Shown one piece after another: positions 53,788-64,000 of a stretch of DNA of 64,000 bases (its first letter is position 1; each line of letters opens with the position of its first letter). Source of the DNA: Arsenophonus sp052401645 (GTDB lineage Bacteria > Pseudomonadota > Gammaproteobacteria > Enterobacterales > Enterobacteriaceae); assembly GCA_052401645.1 (NCBI GenBank), contig CP198939.1, positions 1,116,001 to 1,180,000 of the forward strand, in the 5' to 3' direction. Below the pieces are notes generated by a model. It had not been told where the DNA came from. It did no database searches and saw nothing but the letters and a program-made list of their open reading frames with translations. The position numbers and the translations under genes are program-made.

Positions 53788-54306
53788 TTAAAATCTGCTA
53801 ATATCTTTAAACAAACCGACTTTTAAATCTTTTGCTTTATAAATATTTTTATTATCAACTAAGACTTCACCATCAGCTAAACCCATAATCAATTTTCGAT
53901 TAATAATACGTTTTAAATGAATATGATAAGTTACTTTTTTTGCAGTTGGTAAAACTTGTCCACTAAATTTAACCTCACCTACGCCAAGTGCCCGACCTTG
54001 GCCTTTACCACCTAACCACCCTAAATAAAAACCAATAAGTTGCCACATTGCATCTAAACCTAAACAACCAGGCATAACAGGATCATTTATAAAATGATAT
54101 TTAAAAAACCATAAATCAGGTTTGATATCAAATTCAGCTTCAATAAAACCTTTATTAAAATTACCATCAGTTTCAATTATTTTAATAATACGATCAATCA
54201 TCAGCATATTACCTGAAGGTAATGGTGGTCCATTTTCACTAAAAAGTTCACCTCTACCGGAAGCATCTAAATCTTTTTTACTATAAGAATTATGTTTATA
54301 AAACAT
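53788..54306 (-). CDS. fabA: 3-hydroxydecanoyl-[ACP] dehydratase/isomerase
   Basis: Dehydrates 3-hydroxydecanoyl-ACP and isomerises trans-2- to cis-3-decenoyl-ACP, the branch point for unsaturated fatty acids. It has 172 residues, the E. coli length. The hot-dog fold active site is complete: His71 in KYHFINDPVMPGCLGLDAMW and Asp85 in the same block; the dimer partner supplies the other residue. GRALGVGEVKFSGQVLPTAKKV and DLKVGLF are also conserved. AAGG lies 12 bp before the ATG, a long spacing. It lies 92 bp downstream of lonB and is preceded by a FadR-like site, so it probably has its own promoter. Confidence 0.97.
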   Translation of the reverse strand: MFYKHNSYSKKDLDASGRGELFSENGPPLPSGNMLMIDRIIKIIETDGNFNKGFIEAEFDIKPDLWFFKYHFINDPVMPGCLGLDAMWQLIGFYLGWLGGKGQGRALGVGEVKFSGQVLPTAKKVTYHIHLKRIINRKLIMGLADGEVLVDNKNIYKAKDLKVGLFKDISRF

Positions 54307-54366
54307 ATTACTAAATAACCTTATTATGTCTTTTAAAATTAAAAATATCTTATACTTGTAATAATC

Positions 54367-54384
54367 GGAACAACTCCAATCAGC
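54367..54384 (-). promoter_or_regulatory. FadR-like operator upstream of fabA
   Basis: On the minus strand the sequence is GCTGATTGGAGTTGTTCC, 60-78 bp before the fabA ATG. It agrees at about 14 of 16 positions with the E. coli fabA FadR site as I remember it (CTGATCGGACTTGTTC), and is the most G+C-rich part of this 92 bp spacer. In E. coli FadR binding here activates fabA. A TATAAG/AGATAT element lies downstream as a possible -10. The comparison is from memory. Confidence 0.5.
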
Positions 54385-54398
54385 TATTTTAATCTAAT

Positions 54399-56150
54399 TT
54401 ACCATTTTATAAACCTCATAAATTTTGTTCTTTTTTGATTATTAGCCCTAGTAATTCGTTCTTGTATTAAAGCAAGCAGATGTATATTATCTGTATTATG
54501 TTCTTGTTTATAATAAGAATGTTTTGTCAAAATTGAAATTGCTTCAGAAGCATGTTTAACAGGCCAGATATGAAATTCGCCAGATTTTACTGCGTCAATA
54601 AGATCAACTTTTAAGCATAAATGGCAAATATTAGCTGAAGGAATTATAACACCTTGATTACCAGTTAATTTACGTTGTAAACATATATCAAAAAAACTTT
54701 CTATTTTTTGGTTAATATTGCCAATAGGCTGTACGTAACCAAATTGATCTAATGCCCCTGTAACAGCAATTTGCTGATCAATAGGCTGAAGAGAGAGTGC
54801 GCTAATTAATGCACAAAGCGCAGCTAATGAAGCACTATCACCGTCAATTTCATAATATGATTGTTCAAATACAATCGAGGCAGAAAATGGTTGTGGTTGC
54901 TCAAGTTTTAATTCATAATTAAGATAAGCTTGCATAATTATCATGCTTTTAGCATGAATATTACCACCAAGATCTACTTTACGTTCTATATCGGTGAACT
55001 CTCCATCACCGAAGTGAACAACACAAGTAATTCTTGACGGTTCACCGATAGGTTCTGGATGCCATGGATATTGCATAATAGATAATCCATTAATTTGGCC
55101 AATTATTTCACCTTTAGTTTTAATTAAAATTTGTTTTTGTAAAATATCATCTAAATTGCGTTTAGCTAAATAACCATTTTGCCATTTATGTTGTCGTATT
55201 GAGCTTTTAAATGACTCTGCAGTTATTTGATTATTTTGTTGAAATTGATTAGCTTCACTTAAACAACGAGTGATCCATACTCTATCTAACGGTAAAGTGG
55301 ATTTATTTTCAGTATATCGAATTGCTTGAGTAATAAAAATTGGCCATGCATCTGTTGTTAAATTAGAAAACTGACAATCATTGATAATTTGTTTTATAAA
55401 TTTCATCCATAGTGATAATTGATCACTGTGGACGAAATCTAATTCAAATTCATATTCTCCATATGCAAGGTTAGAAAATAAATATGGTTCTTTTGCTCTG
55501 AATTCCTCAAGGCTTAAATTATCGCCAACTAAAATAAGTTTAATATCAAGTGGCATTGAATCAATTGGATAAGGTAAAAATTGATTATCATTTGTTGGAA
55601 GCCATTCAAATTGCTTTTGTATTAACATTTGTTTTAAACGCTGCCACATTAATGGCTGCGATAATAATGTACTAACAGAAAGTAATAATATTCCACCATT
55701 GATTTTATGTAATACTCCAGGTTCTAAGTAAACACTATTATTATAGTAATAAATATTACCAAATAATTGATGCATCTCTATCCAATTAGAGAAATGGATC
55801 GAATGACAAGGTGTAAATAACCCTTTAACATTTGTTTTCCAATGAAATCTCCCATTTAATTTTTTATAATCTCCATAAGGAATCACTGGAAATTTAGTAA
55901 TATTTTTAATAGATGTTGCTAATTCAGATAAAAAACTATGACATTCTATTGCGTTAACAATGGCAAAAGGAAAATAATTTTCAGTTTTTACTGATAAAAA
56001 TTGTTCTAAACTATTATATAATCTTGGTTGAATTATAGCAAAAGTAGCATTATTTAATTTATTAGCAGAAGCAAAGAAATTAAGATAAGATTGATAATCT
56101 GGTGCTAAATTTTGCCATATTAATTCGTTATTAATCACGATATTATTCAA
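54399..56150 (-). CDS. lonB: Lon-family (LonB/YcbZ) protease homologue
   Basis: Homologue of E. coli YcbZ, an uncharacterised Lon-like protein with a protease domain and a degenerate ATPase part. It has 583 residues (E. coli 586). The N-terminal two-thirds carries the family blocks ADAWPI-like TTDAWPIFITQAIRYT and VNGGILLLS-like INGGILLLSVSTLLSQPL, but I see no classical Walker A. The C-terminal S16 domain (about 345-545) has GQINGLSIM, GEPSRITCVVHFGDGEFTDIERK, LGGNIHAKSM, the catalytic Ser439 in DGDSASLAALCALISAL and catalytic Lys482 in NQKIESFFDIC. Both dyad residues are present, so peptidase activity is plausible. It is the first gene of a lonB-fabA pair as in E. coli. Keeping this poorly understood protein in a reduced genome is notable. 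Confidence 0.95.
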   Translation of the reverse strand: MNNIVINNELIWQNLAPDYQSYLNFFASANKLNNATFAIIQPRLYNSLEQFLSVKTENYFPFAIVNAIECHSFLSELATSIKNITKFPVIPYGDYKKLNGRFHWKTNVKGLFTPCHSIHFSNWIEMHQLFGNIYYYNNSVYLEPGVLHKINGGILLLSVSTLLSQPLMWQRLKQMLIQKQFEWLPTNDNQFLPYPIDSMPLDIKLILVGDNLSLEEFRAKEPYLFSNLAYGEYEFELDFVHSDQLSLWMKFIKQIINDCQFSNLTTDAWPIFITQAIRYTENKSTLPLDRVWITRCLSEANQFQQNNQITAESFKSSIRQHKWQNGYLAKRNLDDILQKQILIKTKGEIIGQINGLSIMQYPWHPEPIGEPSRITCVVHFGDGEFTDIERKVDLGGNIHAKSMIIMQAYLNYELKLEQPQPFSASIVFEQSYYEIDGDSASLAALCALISALSLQPIDQQIAVTGALDQFGYVQPIGNINQKIESFFDICLQRKLTGNQGVIIPSANICHLCLKVDLIDAVKSGEFHIWPVKHASEAISILTKHSYYKQEHNTDNIHLLALIQERITRANNQKRTKFMRFIKW

Positions 56151-59100
56151 CTTATAATTTAGATAAAAATTTATAAAATATCATATATCTTATATATATC
56201 GTAAAAGTCAATATAGAAAATATTTACTGTTTTATATTTTTGATGAAAATGATATCTTGTGTAATATTAAATGTATATAATAATCTATTTATAATATATA
56301 AAAATTTATAGGAATAAATACTTATTTTATTGTTTATTTAAATTTATACAATTATTAATTTGTGTATTTTATATAAATTCAATTTATTTATAAACTAGAT
56401 CAGTAATCATTTTATAATTATAAAATGATAATTTTTAACATAATATTATACAGTAAGAATATTTAATTAAATTTAAAAAATAATAATATAGTTGACATAT
56501 CATATTTATAAAATAAGTTAAACAGTGTGAACTTAAAGTTATAAATATATAAAAATTATATTTTTGTACTATTATAAATTTTATTTAATTGATCTTTATA
56601 ATAAATAAAAATATTTTTAAAATATTGTTTATAATTATATAGGTTATTTTTTTATAATATAAGATGAGTATTTATGAAATATTAATAATTTAAAATGTTA
56701 AGTCTGGATTTAAATTTTAATACTATATACTTAAGATATCTAGATAATCAGGATATTAATAAATGTATTAAAAATTTATATCTGCTTAAAATTTATAAAA
56801 TCTTGAAAAGTTCATAAGATATTCTAGAATAAAAATAATAAATTAAATAAAAAATTTATCTTTTATTTAAAACTAATTTAATTAAATGAAAAAATATTTA
56901 AAGTTATTTAAAATAAAATTTTAATGCTAATAAATAAAATATATGTTAATATATATTACAGTTTTTTTTGTACACAAGATGTTATCTTTTTTATAAAAAA
57001 GATGTAATATTATTTAAAATTACTATTAATATTAAAATAATATAAAAAATCAATATATAATAAAATGTTTTTATATTTAAAAAAAGATTTATAGAAATAA
57101 AATAATTAAAATGAAAATAAATTATAAAAGAAAAATATTCTTAATTTAAAATAAATATTTTTCAAAAGATATTTTTTTACAAAGTTATTTTCCAATTAAA
57201 ATATATTAACATCAATATCATTTGAAATAATGATTGATATTAAATAATTAATTAGTGTTTATATCGATATATTTATATTATTTCAAATAAAACCTGTTAT
57301 TGAATTCTTTTTTCACTGTTTTATGAACTAATTGATTTCGTTTAAATATTTTTATAAGCTAAATAGCTAACAACTTTATCTGCATATTTTTAATATAAAA
57401 ATTTTTTGTAAGGTTCTTAAGCTAATGTGATCAAAATAATAAAATATCAACACAACAACACTACCCACGATTTAATTAAAATTAGTTAATTCACTATAAA
57501 ATTTATCAAATTCATATTTAATTACTAATTTTAAGTTATAATTATTAATTTTAAAAAATATCATAACATAAAGTAAAAAAAATATTTTTAGTTTATGCTT
57601 ATTTAGATAATAATATGATTATAGAAGTAATATTTTTATTGTATTAATATATAAAATCAAGACTTTAACATTTCATTTTCTGAAAGAAAAAATTTTATTA
57701 CATATATAATTAATCCATTAATAATTTAAAGAAGTCATCAATTCTACAGTAAATTCTGTATTTAAATCATGAAATATATAAATGAGAAAATATAAGTAGC
57801 GTTTGTTTTTACATGAATTTTGACTAAATATGTTTATTTTTAATAAGCATGATCTAGAATATAATTCTAGAATAGAATAAAGATCTAATTAGTTTGTAAT
57901 CAGATAAACTTATCCTACTTACTAATTAAGTTCATATCAATTTCACATTATAACTTAATTATTAGAATTATCATAATATCTTATATTTTTAAAATCTGTT
58001 ATAAGTTTGCTTCAAAACTAAGAAATTTATCATCTTTAATAATTAATATAAATACTAATATCATAATTTATTATGATTAGTTTTATTAATTTCAATATTT
58101 TTATAAGTATAAAAGAAGCTAATATCTTCGAGTTATAAAAATTTAATATAACATCAATATATTGAATATTATATTTATTTTCGTTCTGGCAATTATTGCG
58201 AAAATTACAATTTCTATAGCTATTTTTTTATTTTACACATTTTATAATGTGATAAATTAATTAGTTTCTTATTTTTGTAAGTTATATAGTATTACTTAAT
58301 ATATATTAAGTCATTGAATTATATTATTTCTATTTCTAATGGTTATTTATGCTACTTATATTTTATTTGTTTAAAAGGAAAATATTAAAATTAAAATAAA
58401 AATAAAATCAATATATATTTTTATAATATAAATTCTATCTAGGATAAACTTTTTAAAAATTAAAATTAGATTAAAGATTAATTTAATTAACTTTTTAATA
58501 AATAATTAATGATTTATATATTATATCTATAATTAAATTTTCATTATTAAATAATTAACAAAATTATTTTTTATTATTTTATCTGTTTTAACTTAAAATT
58601 CATTAATTAATATAAATAATTTTACTTTGATAAGTAATAAAATGATAAAAAAATTATTTTTAGTGGATTAAATTATCTATGCTAATAGTTTTTAATTTTA
58701 TAAAAAAATAAATCAATCAAATGTTTTTCCATTTATACCGTATGATATATAAATGATGAGCATATTAAGATATGAATGTGATAAAATTGATATATTAACT
58801 TAAATCTAATAATTATATTATAATTACATATTAAAAGTAGAAGTTACTTTATAATATAATTAGTTATTAATTATATCGTTTCTATAAATTATCATATTTT
58901 ATAATTTAGTAAAATTGAATTTTTTAATATTATTAAATTTATTTTTTTATTTTATTTATTGATATTTATTTAGTATATTCTGTTAATAATAAATTATATT
59001 TTTAACTATATATTCTATATCATGTTAAATTAACTTTAAAAATATTTATGAAAAAATCTATTTTTTTTATTTAAATATTTAATTATTATAGATACAATGG

Positions 59101-62100
59101 GATTATATATTTATTCAACAAATTATATTTAATATATTGATTAATTATTAATAAATAAAATAAGTATATGATAAATTTTATTTATATGAAAATATTTTCA
59201 TTAACAGAATAATCTTGTATAAGTAATTTATTTTTATATTATCAAAGATAATATTTATTACTGATATTAGGTCAAAATATATTTTATAAAGTATTTAAAT
59301 AATATTAATGTTAATAAAAAAATTACATAATATAAATATACTTATAAATAATAAACTATTCTGAAAAAAATAATTAATAATATAAATTACCTATGGTAAT
59401 TATAGATCATAAATGCTATTTAAAATAAATATAAAAATAAATTTTAATACTTATTAAATTAATAAAATCTCAATTAATTATTAAATATAATTATATTAAG
59501 ATAATAAAATATAAAATAATGATTTTTAGATAAGTTTTAACTTTGAAAAAACTTTTTAATTAATAAATTATTTATGTCTGTATTTTATTTATTTTGATAA
59601 AAATAAGAAAATAGTTCATAAAAAGTCGATTTAAATTAATAACTGTTACTAAAAAACTAGTTGTTTTTATTATTTTCTAAATTTTTATTATTTATAATAG
59701 TTTAAAATTAAAAGATTTAGTTAACTTTTTTATTATTCAATTAATTCAATAATAAAAACAATAATGATTTTTATCATAAACATTATAATTAATAAAATTT
59801 ATAAAATAATTTATTTTTTAAAATTTTTTAATTTACTTTATAAAAAATAAATTAGTATCATTTTACTTAAAGTAAAATTATTAAAAATTTTTTATAGACA
59901 AATATCATTAGTTATAAGAAAATATCAAATAATATAAAAATTATTTTAAAATTACTGATATAACTATCATAAAATAATAATATTATAATATAATAATTAA
60001 TATTATTATAATTATCTTTATTATATTTAAATAGGATAACTCTAACTATATTATAGAAATAATTATAAATTTAATTTTTATTAAAAGGATTTAGATAGTT
60101 ATTAAATTAATTAATTAAATTAATTATAACTTTTTTATTTAAAATAAAACTATAGGATAATTGGGAATATATCAATTACTAAAGTAATTAATATATTTAT
60201 TATTTATATTAAAAAAAATTAAAGTTAACTAAAATAAAAGAAGCAATAAATAAAAAAACTTTAATTAATTAACTATTATATATTATAAATAAAATTTATT
60301 AATAACAAAAAATATATTTTCTCTTTTATAAAAAAACAAAATCATAAAAATGATAGCTAAATTAAAATATGATAAACTATTTAAATAATAGTTTATCTAA
60401 TATAATTATATTCATTTATCAAAACTATGTTAATTTCAGTTTTTTTTTAATAATTAATAAGTTTAAAAAAAATATTAATATTATATGAAAAATTATCTTG
60501 AAATTGTTTTAATGATCATTAAATATATTTAGTTTTTGTTTTCTTTATAAGAATTTTATTCTGTTATAATATCTATTTTAAGATTGACTGACAGTTAATA
60601 AAGTTTATTTTTATTTATTATAAGAATATTTTCTATAAAATTTTACTAAAATTTTATATATTAGAAAATATATGTTCAAATTTTATATTATGGTGATATT
60701 ATATACTATTATAGTATAATTAATAAACAATTATTAAGTTTCAGTTTATATTAATAATATAATATATCTTATTTTAAAATATTACTATATAAAATAATAT
60801 TATCTTAAGTTTTAATATTTAATTTATAATTAACTTCTTTATTCATACATATAAAATTATACTAAAAGTAGCTATTATTAATCTATGCTTTATTATTTTA
60901 AATAACTAATAAATTATTGTTTTTATTTTGCTTTATATATTATAAACAATCGAATTTTAATCTTAAAGATAAATTATTAATAATTTTATAAAATTCTATC
61001 ATTAAATAAATTTATTTTATTAGTTATATAACTAAAAGAATTCTTGTATCATACAGAACTAATCTATCGTATAATTTAAATAGAAAATAAAATATAGTTA
61101 ATAAATTTTAATAAACAATATAATAATAGTATCTAGTTGTTGATATAAAATTCTAAAATAATTATAATTTATAGTAGTGAATTTAGAATATTAAAAATAT
61201 AAATCTAAAATAGAATAAAATGATACTACTAGATGAAATATAAGCAATATTAAATGTAATAAAAAGACATTGCTATTATAATATAGCTATAGTAAATTTA
61301 TAAAATATGTTTAGAATGATAATTATTTATTTATCAGATTATAATAAGTTATAAATAATAATTTATATAATATTAGGCTAAAATTTACTATATAATTTAA
61401 CTAAAGTTAATAAACATATGAGTTAACATTTAACTTTAATAATATTTTTCTAATTATATTATCTATTAAATATAGATAATATAAAGAGTTTCAAAAACAT
61501 TAACATTCCACTTTCATTTATTTAACTTATTGATATATAAATTATAAATTAAGGTTTTCTTTCTTTAAAATTTAAACTTAAATTATAAAAGATTGATAAT
61601 TAGGTTGTTCAATATTAATAAAAGAAAACTTATTACTTTAATATCTTATTAAAATACTTTAAATTAGATAAAAAATTATTTTAATTTTCTATTAAATTTT
61701 ATCTGATATTTTAAAATAGATAAAAAATTAGTTAATTTAACAAAAGTAAAATACTATTTTATCAAATAGAGAAAATAATTAACTAGAAACTAAAAAATAA
61801 TAGTAAATTAAAATAATTTCTTTATATTTAATATTAATTTTTAAATAAAATTTATTAACTTTTAATGAAAATTTTCTATTTATAATCATAATCTTTATAA
61901 TAATTATTAAAAACTATCTGATATAAATCAATATTAAAGTTGTTATTTTTATTAATTAATGCTCTGATTATTTTTTTTTAAAAATTACTATTAATCTATT
62001 AAATTCTATCTTTTAAATTAATTATATTTTAGTAATTAATAAAATATTTTAGTATTAAATATAAATAAAAAAAATCTTAAATTAATATTTAATTATAAAT

Positions 62101-64000
62101 AATAAAAAATAGATAAATTTATTCAGAGTTAATTATAAAAATAATAGTTTAAGTAAAAAATTTTTATTTTTAGTAAAGTATCAATAAATAAACTAAAAAG
62201 TTTAAACTTATTAATTAATTAACTAAATTGAAAGTAGTATTTTTATAGAAAATTATAATTAAAATAATAATATATTAGTATTTAATATGAATACTATTTC
62301 ATGGTATTACTTAAGTAATAAATTTTTAAATGATAAATAGTTAATATAAAGATTAGTCTTTTATCTTAATTGCTAACTTTATTTATTAAATAATAAAGTA
62401 TATAAAAATTAAAAAAATAAACAAATTATAAAATTAAAATAAAAATTAACTATAAATAAAGATTAAGTTAGTAATATATTTTAATAGAAAGATAGAAATT
62501 AATTCTAAAAATTAATCGAAATTCAATAAATCAGATGTGTTATATATATCATCAATTAATTTAATTAATAAAAAAATTTTAATTAATGAAATTAAAATTT
62601 TTTTTTAAAATACACTTATTATCAAGCATAAGAATAAAAAAACAAACTTATTTATTTGATATTGATAATTGATTTACTAAGTAAACTCCAAATAAAAAAA
62701 TCTTGTCTAATAAATTAGTTTAATGAGATTTTAATCTCAGAGCAATAAAATTTATTTATAGAAAAAAATTTCTTTTTTAAAATAAAATTATTATTTTATC
62801 TTAAATAAATCATTATCATTATTATTTATTTTTATTTGTAATATTTTAATTAAGTATAATAATATTTATCAATAAAATCAAATATTAAATTTTATTTCTA
62901 TACAAATTGAAAAAAAGATTTCAGAATAATAGTATCACCATCATTTATCACAATCATGAAATAAATTATTCTTATGTGTATAAAACTGGAATCTATAATA
63001 GATTTTTTTTTAAAAACTTAAATTTCTTACATTAAAGAGACATTTATTATTTTTACTTTTAAATAGTTAAATTTAATTTTTTTTTGTAAAAAAATAATAC
63101 ATTCTAATTAATTTTATTAAACTAATTAAAAATTAGTCGTTTCAAAATAAAAAACAACGATTATCATTTAATAGAATTTTTTATTATATTAATAGTATTT
63201 TACTATTTTATCTAAATATATTTTTAAATGTAATTTTTATAATTTTATTTAATGAAAATCAAAAAATAATTGTTAATAATATTACTTATTTTAATTTTAA
63301 TTTTATTAATAAATCTTATCGTAAATCTGATACTATAGCAATTACTTCTATATTAATTAAATAGTAATTTTTATAGAGAGAATAATAAATAGAATTAAAA
63401 AAAATAACTTTACTCTGTATTATATTTACTTTCATCTATATTTAATTTTTAAAAGATAGAAAAATATCAATTATCTATCAAGTAATCATCGTATTAAGTG
63501 ATATTTAATAAATATTAATCTATAAATATATATATTTAGTATTTTTTTAATTTAAAATTAAAATTAACTTAATTCTTAAGTTGGATATTAAAAAAATAAT
63601 TTGTATAGTATTTAATACGATCATTTTTTTTCCAAAATATTTAAACATATTTTTATTATCCTATTTTTATTTCTTAGAAAATAATAATTAATAAATTGAT
63701 TATATATAATATTATTAGCTTTAATGTTTTCAATCTATTAAACTATACATATATGAATAAAATGAATATATAAAAATATATTTTATTATTATTAATTAAT
63801 TTAAATTAATATTTACTATATTTTTAAAATAAATATTTATTATTATATCTAATATTTTTATTTATTTAAAATAACTTAACTTTTTTTTCCTATAATATTC
63901 AGTAATAAAAAGACTCAATAATTTATCAGATTTTATCTTGTTTTAAAAATTATTTAACACTTATTCATTTTAAAAAGATCTTATCTGTTTATTAATTACT
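56151..64000. other. 7.8 kb gene-free region to the window end
   Basis: No intact gene, tRNA, rRNA or repeat array found. In E. coli matP, ompA and sulA follow lonB; none is recognisable. A little more G+C remains at about 57300-57480 and 57840-57920 (for example CTACCCACGA near 57461 and the small palindrome TCTAGAATATAATTCTAGA at 57853-57871), perhaps traces of former genes. Everything else is stop-ridden A+T-rich DNA. Confidence 0.75.

Noticed and set aside
1..64000. CRISPR arrays, prophage genes, intact insertion sequences, toxin or defence systems
   Set aside because: None seen; repeats found are isolated hairpins, one hexamer array and one diverged inverted duplication, without regularly spaced units or associated genes.

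Overview
This window looks like part of the chromosome of a strongly reduced, A+T-rich, insect-associated enterobacterium (Enterobacterales). Every gene I can place is a close, near full-length relative of an E. coli K-12 protein. Many match it in exact length (PtsH 85, RpsA 557, IhfB 94, AspC 396, AsnS 466, PyrD 336, FabA 172 residues). From serC to lonB the genes keep the E. coli order and orientation of the 20-22 min region. Only about 20.7 kb of the 64 kb (roughly 32%) is coding. The rest is A+T-rich DNA (by eye, often only 10-15% G+C) with stops in every frame. This fits a host-restricted endosymbiont whose lost genes have eroded largely in place. Symbionts related to Arsenophonus or Sodalis are possible; the sequence alone does not let me name the species.

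Layout: 1-2002 holds ptsI (3' end cut by the window) and ptsH on the minus strand. 2003-12564 is a 10.5 kb gene-free desert containing an old inverted duplication of about 0.4 kb arms. 12565-18143 is serC-aroA-cmk-rpsA-ihfB (+). 20758-24964 is msbA-lpxK-(eroded ycaQ)-ycaR-kdsB (+). 24965-35608 is a second 10.6 kb desert where E. coli has ycbJ to ycbL including mukFEB. 35609-41313 is pncB-asnS-ompF-aspC (-). pyrD (+, 44505) and uup (+, 48983) stand alone between gaps. 53788-56150 is lonB-fabA (-). 56151-64000 is gene-free.

Work done by these genes: lipopolysaccharide and outer-membrane construction (kdsB, lpxK, msbA, ompF, with fabA for unsaturated fatty acids); the chorismate pathway (aroA); serine and vitamin B6 precursor synthesis (serC); aspartate transamination (aspC); pyrimidine and NAD supply (pyrD, cmk, pncB); general PTS phosphotransfer (ptsH, ptsI); translation (rpsA, asnS, uup); the nucleoid factor ihfB; and a Lon-type protease (lonB). 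Keeping LPS, porin and PTS genes implies a real Gram-negative envelope. NAD salvage plus serC and aroA would suit a vitamin-supplying symbiont, but that is inference.

Most interesting points: AroA naturally carries the T97I + P101S pair known as the glyphosate-insensitive TIPS combination; a FadR-like operator survives upstream of fabA; the S1 leader keeps a GGA-loop hairpin; gap sizes track the lengths of the missing E. coli genes; and the deserts contain perfect inverted repeats (up to a 29 bp stem) that are hard to explain by base composition.
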